DNA from: Lolium rigidum
Lineage: Eukaryota; Streptophyta; Magnoliopsida; Poales; Poaceae
DNA: 64,000 nt
Assembly: GCF_022539505.1 (NCBI RefSeq)
Contig: NC_061510.1
Span: 225,578,043-225,642,042 of the forward strand
Reading direction: 5' to 3'
Shown: one piece after another, positions 57,766 through 64,000 of the stretch
Numbering within the stretch: the first letter of the stretch is position 1
Layout: the number at the start of each line of letters is the position of its first letter
The notes under the pieces: model-generated
Database searches by the model: none
What the model was told of the DNA's origin: nothing
Seen by the model: the letters and a program-made list of their open reading frames with translations, nothing else
Program-made: the position numbers and the translations under genes

Positions 57766-59280
57766 TGATACGTCCAATTTGCATCACTATTTTATATCAT
57801 AATTTGCTGTTATTCATTGATATATTTCATATTGGGACACAATACTTATGTTATTTCATCTATTTTGCATGTTTCATGATTATTTGGAGATCGAGCACCG
57901 GAGCCAGGATTCTGCTGGAAAAAGCACCGTCAGGATGCAATATTTCGGAAGATCAACTGTGGAAGGAAGTTTTACCAAAAATCCTATTTTTCCAAATGAC
58001 GAAGGAAGCCAGAAGGGGGAGCCAGCTGGACCCATGGTGGGCCCACACCATAGGGCGGCGCGGCCCATGGCCTGGCGGCGCCACCATGTGGTGTGGGGCC
58101 CCCACAGCCTCTTTCGCCTCCTTTTCTTCGCGAAACCCTTCGTCCCGAAGACCTAAGCCACAGAGGAATCCTCACGAAGGGTTACGGCCCGCCTCTGCGG
58201 GGCGGAGAACACCAGAGAGAAAAGAGCTCTCCGGCGGGCAGGAATCCGCCGGGGAAATTCCCTCCCGGAGGGGGAAATCGACGCCATCGTCACCGTCATC
58301 GAGCTGGACATCATCTCCATCACCACCATCATCATCTCCACCATCATCACCGCCATCTCCACCGCTGGACATCGTCGCCGCTGTAGCAATTTGGGTTTGA
58401 TCTTGATTGTTTGATAGGGGAAACTCTCCCGTACTCGATTTCTACTTGTTATTGATGCTATTGAGTGAAACCATTGAACCAAGGTTTATGTTCAGATTGT
58501 TATTCATCATCATATCACCTCTGATCATGTTCCATATGATGTCTCGTGAGTAGTTCGTTTAGTTCTTGAGGACATGGGTGAAGTCTAAATGTTAGTAGTG
58601 AATTATGGTTGAGTAATATTCAATGTTACGATATTTAAGTTGTGGTGTTATTCTTCTAGTGGTGTCGTGTGAACGTCGACTACACGACACTTCACCATTT
58701 ATGGGCCTAGGGGAATGCATCTTGTACTCGTTTGCCAATTGCGGGGTTGCCGGAGTGACGGAAACCTAAACCCCCGTTGGTATATCGATGCAGGAGGGAT
58801 CGCAGGATCTCGCAGTTTAAGGCCGTGGTTAGATTTATCTTAATTACTTTCTTGTAGTTGCGGATGCTTGCAAGGGGTATAATCACAAGTATGTATTAGT
58901 CCTAGGAAGGGCGGTACATTAGGATAGGTTCACCCACACAACACTTATCAAAACAATGAAGATTAATCAATTGTATGTAGCGAAAGCACTAGACTAAAAT
59001 CCCGTGTGTCCTCGAGAACGTTTGGTCATTATAAGTAAACAAACCGGCTTGTCCTTTGTGCTAAAAAGGATTGGGCCACTCGCTGCAATTATTTCTCTCG
59101 CATTTTACTTACTTGTACTTTATTCATCTGTTACATCAAAACCCCCGAATACTTGTCTGTGAGCATTTACAGTGAATCCTTCATCAAAACTGCCTGTCAA
59201 CACCTTCTGCTCCTCGTTGGGATCGATATTCTTACTTATCGAAGATACTACGATACACCCCCTATACTTGTGGGTCATCA
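57766..59280 (+). repeat. 3' LTR of element E
   Basis: 1515 bp, about 2% different from 48837-50348 by eye. A match of the nested GC hairpin is present. ORFs called here (for example at 57663-58400) lie in LTR sequence and are not genes. Confidence 0.93.
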
Positions 59281-61835
59281 ATTGCCCTGGTCGAGGAACT
59301 TGCTGCGGGTGATCCGCTATTGTGAAGCCAATGTCCTGTCCCGACCAATTCAGATACTCAATTGTTGGTGGAGGCATCTTCTCTGCCATGAACACTTGAC
59401 GCGAAATTACTTTCTGAGATCTGTTAGATGGCCTAGCTTTCTGAATCATCGAGACCGCGCCGTTGGTGTCGATATAAGGAGGTGGATTTGGAGCTGTCGC
59501 TATTTGCAGCTAATGTTGATTTGCATCCGTAATTGCGGGAGGAGGCGGAAGGTGAATCTCACTCCTTGGCCCCTGGGGGTTTCTATTCATTGCTTGCGTA
59601 TTGGCTTGCCTTGCAAATCTCAGCATTGCTTGAAAATTTCGACGGTCCTTCTGCAGATGTCCTGACTGCCTCTTCCCATTATTGTCGAGATAAAAATGCA
59701 TCTGACACGGTCCGTTCATCATATCCTCGGGAGATATATATGGTCTCTGGAACCTTGGTCCATTATTTTGTCTATTGTTACAGGAGTCGTCTCTATTGTC
59801 GCCTCTCTGCTCGCTACTCCTTTGATAATCATCTCAATTGTTTCCTCCAGTGTTTCCTCGAAACCCAGCCGATATTTGGCCAGGAGCATCATAACTCGAG
59901 AACTGTCGAGGGAATCGTCGTCTATTTTTAAAGTTTCGACTGCGGTCCTCCTCTGGCGACCTATGTCGCTTGTTGTGAACAACATCTTCTCCATCTTCCC
60001 ACCTATTCGCTATTTTCATTAATGCTGATATTGTCCTTGGGTTGGTTCTCCCCAAATCTTCGACAAAATCTCTCCGTCGAATTCCTGCCACAAACGCATC
60101 TATTGCTCTCTCGTCAGATATGTTCTCTGCCGAGTTTTTGATAATATTCCACCTCTGGATGTATTTTCTCATTGATTCATCATACTTCTGTCAGCAAGCC
60201 TTCAACTCTTCTAGTGATGCGGGTTTTTTTTGCATGTGGATCGGAAATTCTTCACAAAAATGTCCTCGAAACTATCCCAACTGTCGATGGATCCCGGAGG
60301 CAGCTTCTTTATCCATGATCGTGCGGCTGCACTCAAGTGTACTTGGATGCTCTGCATGGCTGTTGCTCTGGTTCCACCTATCAGCTTCACCGTCTCGAGA
60401 TAATCAACTAGCCAATCCTCAGGATCTTGTAGACCATCGAATTTTTTGAAATTGTCGGGTAACTTAAATCCTGACGGGACTCGAGTTTTTCGGACTCGTC
60501 TCGTAAAGCACGGGAGTCCACACATATCTTCTTCATCAACTTCTGGTGAATGCCGACGTTCCCTTCTGTCCTGTAGCGCTCTATCCACCCTTGCCTGAGT
60601 CGCTGCATCTCTTGCCCCACTCGCTCTCGGGGGATCCTGCACTGCTGCAGTACGTCGCGGACTATTTTGCCTTGCGGGTCCTTCGGGAGGTGTAGTTACG
60701 AATGCTGTTCCCATGGCACCAACTCCTGCCATGGCCATGTTATACAACGCTTCTCTTGGATCTCCAGGAGGTGGCCTGGATGCGAGGATGAAAGCTTGCG
60801 TCGCCATGTATCCAGCTTCTGGTGTTTTGGGAATAATATTTCCCCTCGTGTCGATTGACATAAAAGACATGTCGAGGTTTTGAACTAAATTCTCTCTGTC
60901 AGCCTCAGGTATGTTTTGCAGCCGAGATCTTGCTCTGTTTCGAGCTTCTCTGTGGCTATCTCCCGAAGTTCCTAATTGTCGGCTTAACTCCGCCCTTCGC
61001 CTGCTTGACGCGGAAGCCGCCTCCCTTCTTCTATTCAGGTCAGCTGTCTGTTTTTCTAATCTCTTCCAACACGGGCGAGTCTGTATTGGTATGCTTGCAA
61101 TTCTTCCGCAGTAGCAATTGTGGTCATTGGTTCTGTACCATCCATGGCTCTTGCGGCTCTGTCCCACGCTGCTTGTGGGAGTTGAACCCTTAGACGCGGT
61201 GTAGGCCCGACATATTTAGTGCCTAAACCTCGCCTGAGATCAGTGGGATCGACATATGGGTTTCCCGCATCGTCGAAAGCCTCTGATGTCTCCGGCTCTA
61301 CTCGGCTTGTATCTCCAATTGCATAGATTTGATGGTATTTTGAACTTTGATATTTGTCGGGATTGGTTACACCATCATATAGATCGGCGAAGACCTTCCC
61401 AACAGCAATGGATCTGTCGATGAAATTGAAACTGTCGATGTTGTCTGAGTCGCTGCTTATATCAGAGTCCGCAAACGACTCGAAGGACATGCCACCAAAG
61501 ATCTTGGCGAGCTTTTCGCTTGCCATAGTGTTGATGAAGCATGGCGGCGAAATCTCCTCGTCACCTGACTCGATTGATGACGTTGAATCCGAAAAGTCGG
61601 GATCGACCGCTGATAATCCCGACGAAATCGGAACTTCGAGACGATACGATCCTTCCTTCTCGACACGGAAGTGGAACTTTCCGAACATCATCTTCATGGG
61701 CTCCTCCAGATACGCATATGCATCCAAACGGGAGGGTGGATGAGGAACACAATCGACTAGATCAGTTTCGATCTGTTTACCTCTATCCATCGCGTTGCTT
61801 GCTACCGACGAAGTCGACGATCTTGAACGTGCCAT
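59281..61835 (-). pseudogene. gag: gag, element G
   Basis: The ATG at 61835 opens MARSRSSTSSVASNAMDRG. The long N-terminal region is acidic and ends near 61056. A frameshift leads to ADLNRRREAASASSRRRAEL and a Pro/Arg-rich middle, then the capsid domain GFKLPDNFKKFDGLQDPEDWL, VHLSAAARSWIKKLPPGSI and FEDIFVKNF. Another shift near 60215 precedes KYIQRWNIIKNSAENISDERA and an Arg-rich RNA-binding-like stretch. A zinc-knuckle-like segment with C, H, H follows near 59700 (CQMHFYL ... GHLQKD), whose last Cys is replaced by Arg. Its end meets element E at 59281-59285, the target duplication, beyond which protease continues at 48836. Confidence 0.85.
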
Positions 61836-61862
61836 TGAGATCAGCTCCTTGTCGCCTCTAAT

Positions 61863-61879
61863 TCCCACAGACGGCGCCA
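61863..61879 (-). other. primer binding site, element G
   Basis: The minus strand reads TGGCGCCGTCTGTGGGA, two bases inside the LTR edge. The first eight bases match the tRNA-Asp end used by the Athila-type elements; the rest differs. The exact primer tRNA is unclear. Confidence 0.6.
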
Positions 61880-61881
61880 AT

Positions 61882-62270
61882 TGACAAGGGATTAACTTAT
61901 CAATGCCTACGTATTGTAGACTAGGGTTTAGTTGGAAGTAGAGGGCAAGTACATCTCGAAGGTTTCAGCCGAAAAGTACTCGACGATTAAGAAACTAGGG
62001 TTATGTTGACAATGGATTTGATCCTCTCTTTGTCCCTCGACTCCCCCTTATATAGGAGGCGGAGCCGAGGATACCGTGTTACACAAGATTACAGATTCCG
62101 GGAGACTCTCTGAGTTCAATCCGTAAAGTTACAAGTCTCTATATTTCCTAATACAACTCTAACTTTCCTTAATACTAACTGGGCTTCCGAACTTCATATT
62201 CTTCGACTTGTGGGCCTTCAGTAAACCCCGGGTACCATCTTTGGAAGGCCCATTGGGGATGCCTATGTCA
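61882..62270 (-). repeat. 5' LTR of element G
   Basis: 389 bp, plus-strand ends TGACAAGGG and CTATGTCA, followed by the target duplication CAAGG. Canonical ends are retained here. Confidence 0.92.
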
Positions 62271-62275
62271 CAAGG

Positions 62276-63711
62276 TGAGGTACGTCACGTTGGAGAGATG
62301 CGGGCTGCCAAGAAGGTCTCCCGAACGCCACGAAGTCTCACCTTGTTCTCCAAGCCAATACGACGAAGGACAAAGGCCTTTCCCTTATGGCTAGCTTTTT
62401 CTCCACTCCAGAGATGGCAAGCTCCACAACCACTTCACAAGCTCCACAAAGAGGTCACCAGAGCACCAACCGCCAAGCCAACTAGAAGGTCACCCCTCCA
62501 AGTGTAACAAGCTCACAATCTCTCACTTGCATTAATCGTAATGGGGAGCTCAACACTTATGCAAGGATGCAAAAGAAAGAACACCAAATGTGTTCAAAAC
62601 CCTCACACTCAAATCCCACCAAAGCAACAAGTGCTAGGGAGGAATTAGAGAGGAAGAACAATGGAGGAAATCAACAAATGACTCCAATATCTAGATCCCA
62701 AGAGTTCCCCTCGAAAAGAGGAGGAATGGATTGGTGGAGTTGTAGATCTAGATATCCTCTTTCAAATCCCTCAAGAATATGTAAGAATCATGGGAGGGAT
62801 GGAGAGGTAGCAAGCTTCTGAGGTTCAACAATGGAGTAGGAGAGACAGAGCAAATAGAATGGTTGACCTTACCTCCTCAAGGAGGATGAAGGGATATAAA
62901 TAGTCCAAGGAGAAAACTAGCCCTTTTAGGGAAGAGTGTAACCCGGCGTACAACTCGATAGGGCCAGGCCAAAGGCCGGGTAACCTGGTAGCAGAACCTA
63001 GTGGGCCAGGCCAGAGGCTGGCCTACCCAGCAGCAGCACCCGACGGGCCAGGCCAGAGGCCGGGCCGACCAAGCGGTTGGGCCACTCAGCACCACACCCG
63101 GCAGACCGGGCCAGGTGCCGACATACCCGGCAACAGTACTCGGTCCTGCCGGACCTTATGCCGGATTGCTCGACTTCGCTCAAACGACCATTTTTCTCCG
63201 AGAACTAAAAAGCTCTTCTCACGTAGTTCACGAACTCCGATTGAGATGAAACCAATTTTGTTGGAAAGATAACGACGAATAGATAACGACCATTTTTTTT
63301 TGGAAATATTGAGACTTATAGAGGGAGCCTCCCAACGTCAAGAAATGGTAAAGACGTCCAAACTCAAAAACGTAATATAGAAGATGCATACGAACTCTGT
63401 TTTTGATGAACTTGGGCTTGTTGAAAAGCTACCAACAAGCTCAAGAACCTCACACAGAGAAACACCAAGAAGCAACAAGAATATAGGTATGCAAGATATG
63501 CAAAGGATTGAGCTCCCTAAGACGATGCGATCAAATTATTCAGCTAAAAGCCCCTCTTGATAGTACGACTATCTATCCTATAACCCGGTCTTCCAACAAC
63601 CACCTTGAGACTGGTAAAGGGAAAACCTAGCAAGGCCATACCTTTGCCTTGCGCACCCCGCTTGATCTTAATGACAATGCTTCAAGCTCCACTCAAGCCG
63701 AGATGCCTCAC
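62276..63711. repeat. Repeat H, right part (LTR-type)
   Basis: Continues 36231-36543 after removal of element G. The first 70 bases match the solo LTR near 31100. A TATA box (TATAAATA, 62896) precedes the minisatellite, and 'gcaaggccatacctttgcc' follows near 63630. The right boundary is not seen because the LTR starting at 63712 intervenes. No coding sequence. Confidence 0.7.
62955..63125 (+). repeat. GGCCAGGCC-type minisatellite in repeat H
   Basis: Copies of GGGCCAGGCC(A)(A/G)AGGC at about 62961, 63003, 63045 and, degenerate, 63108, with a 42-bp spacing for the first three. It lies about 60 bases downstream of the TATA box at 62896. This position parallels the unrelated palindromic minisatellite at 31597-31775 of the related solo LTR. 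Confidence 0.75.
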
Positions 63712-64000
63712 TGATGCATGTAAAATGCATACATGAACTTTGTCCTTTATCATATTGAATTCCACATATTTGCAACATATATGATGATAATACCATGTTT
63801 TACATTGATTTATGGGGATTTACAAATGACCCCCTTTATTTGGGTTATAACGCTGCAGAACAGGAAAACCCTGTTTTGTGTATTTTTCACTTTCAGAGAC
63901 CTATACAGAGTCAAATTGACCTAGGATTTTTGGAACGTCACTTTTTCATCGGGAGAAGCAGCATGAGACCTGGAATCTCACTTGGAGAGACATGAGGGCC
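63712..64000 (+). repeat. LTR start (element I), truncated by the window end
   Basis: Begins TGATGCATGTAAAATGC after CTCAC and aligns over its length with the minus-strand solo LTR at 32425-34055, with visible divergence. It is inserted in repeat H. Confidence 0.75.

Larger units (their letters stand above)
48837..59280 (+). mobile_element. Element E: Athila-lineage Gypsy with full enzyme set, nested in G
   Basis: LTRs 48837-50348 and 57766-59280 start TGATACGTCCAATTTGC and end GGGTCATCA, flanked by ATTGC at 48832-48836 and 59281-59285. Order: tRNA-Asp primer site, gag, protease, RT, RNase H, integrase, an extra spliced gene with its own promoter, a noncoding 3' domain and the polypurine tract. 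The LTRs differ at about 2% by eye, so it is younger than its host element G. Catalytic motifs of RT and integrase are intact, but at least six frameshifts break gag-pol. It is the only copy in the window that shows what an autonomous relative of C, D and F would encode. Confidence 0.95.
36544..62270 (-). mobile_element. Element G: Tat-lineage Gypsy, complete but split by E and F
   Basis: Short LTRs of 389 bp (36544-36932 and 61882-62270) with CAAGG at 36539-36543 and 62271-62275. On the minus strand the order is LTR, primer site, gag, protease, RT, RNase H, archaeal-type second RNase H, integrase, noncoding tail, LTR. The dual RNase H and the RT motif PLPRIDQIIDSTAG place it in the Tat branch. 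Element E (48837-59280) lies between gag and protease; element F (38459-45451) lies in integrase. Without them G is about 8.3 kb. The LTRs differ at about 13 of 389 sites by eye (3.3%). One copy has lost the canonical terminal TG (CG at 36932-36931). It is defective. Confidence 0.92.

Noticed and set aside
57663..58400. 245-codon frame at the E 3' LTR (counterpart at 49067-49483)
   Set aside because: It crosses the polypurine tract and LTR start, the frame is not maintained in the other LTR, and the end is a CAT/CAC run read as His/Ser/Pro.

Overview
The window is grass repeat DNA. I find no intact host gene on either strand. The source is most likely a large-genome Pooideae grass (ryegrass/fescue, oat or Triticeae type). 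The evidence is the style of the LTRs (TGATACGTC... starts, tRNA-Asp primer sites), Athila- and Tat-lineage Ty3/Gypsy elements, grass-type hAT and PIF/Harbinger-like debris, and several levels of nesting. One 100-N assembly gap lies at 10616-10715.

Layout. 1-2601: the 3' part of a minus-strand Athila-type element with its post-integrase accessory ORF. 2602-12433: two long low-coding units that start TGTAA(C/T)ATCCCA. The second (5307-12433) has a perfect 21-bp terminal inverted repeat and contains the gap. 12655-29371: element C, a gag-protease-only Gypsy element with target duplication CGGAG. Element D (15023-23647, target duplication ATGAT) is nested in its gag gene. D lacks gag and pol, carries one small membrane-protein ORF, and has a 1.8-kb internal tandem duplication. 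29377-36230: an LTR-like remnant, a decayed gene-like stretch, a solo LTR with target duplication ACAAC, MITE-like ends, a second solo LTR and a hAT transposase relic.

36231-63711: an LTR-type repeat (H) split by a minus-strand Tat-lineage Gypsy element G (36544-62270, target duplication CAAGG). G is split twice. Element F (38459-45451, minus strand, target duplication CTCCT) sits in its integrase and carries a single acidic/transmembrane ORF. Element E (48837-59280, plus strand, target duplication ATTGC) sits at its protease. E is an Athila-lineage element with gag, protease, RT, RNase H and integrase. It also has an extra downstream gene with its own TATA box, an LTR-like promoter and an in-frame 59-nt intron. 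63712-64000: the start of another LTR, a divergent copy of the one at 32425-34055.

How the parts relate. E encodes a full enzyme set in broken form. C, D and F share with E the tRNA-Asp primer site (altered at one base in F), a TGATACGTC LTR start and a common 2-kb 3' noncoding domain, but lack polymerase. They look like a family of non-autonomous partners using Athila-type machinery. C supplies gag-protease; F and D supply only an unfamiliar membrane-type ORF. Recurrent structural signals (a GC-rich hairpin in the LTRs, a GGGGATGCC/GGCATCCCC hairpin, repeated polypurine-tract-like motifs) are the best candidates for new biology. By-eye LTR divergence (G about 3.3%, D about 2.5%, E about 2%) fits E being younger than G. 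All frames were read by eye and boundaries rest on target duplications, so element limits are firm while family names are not.
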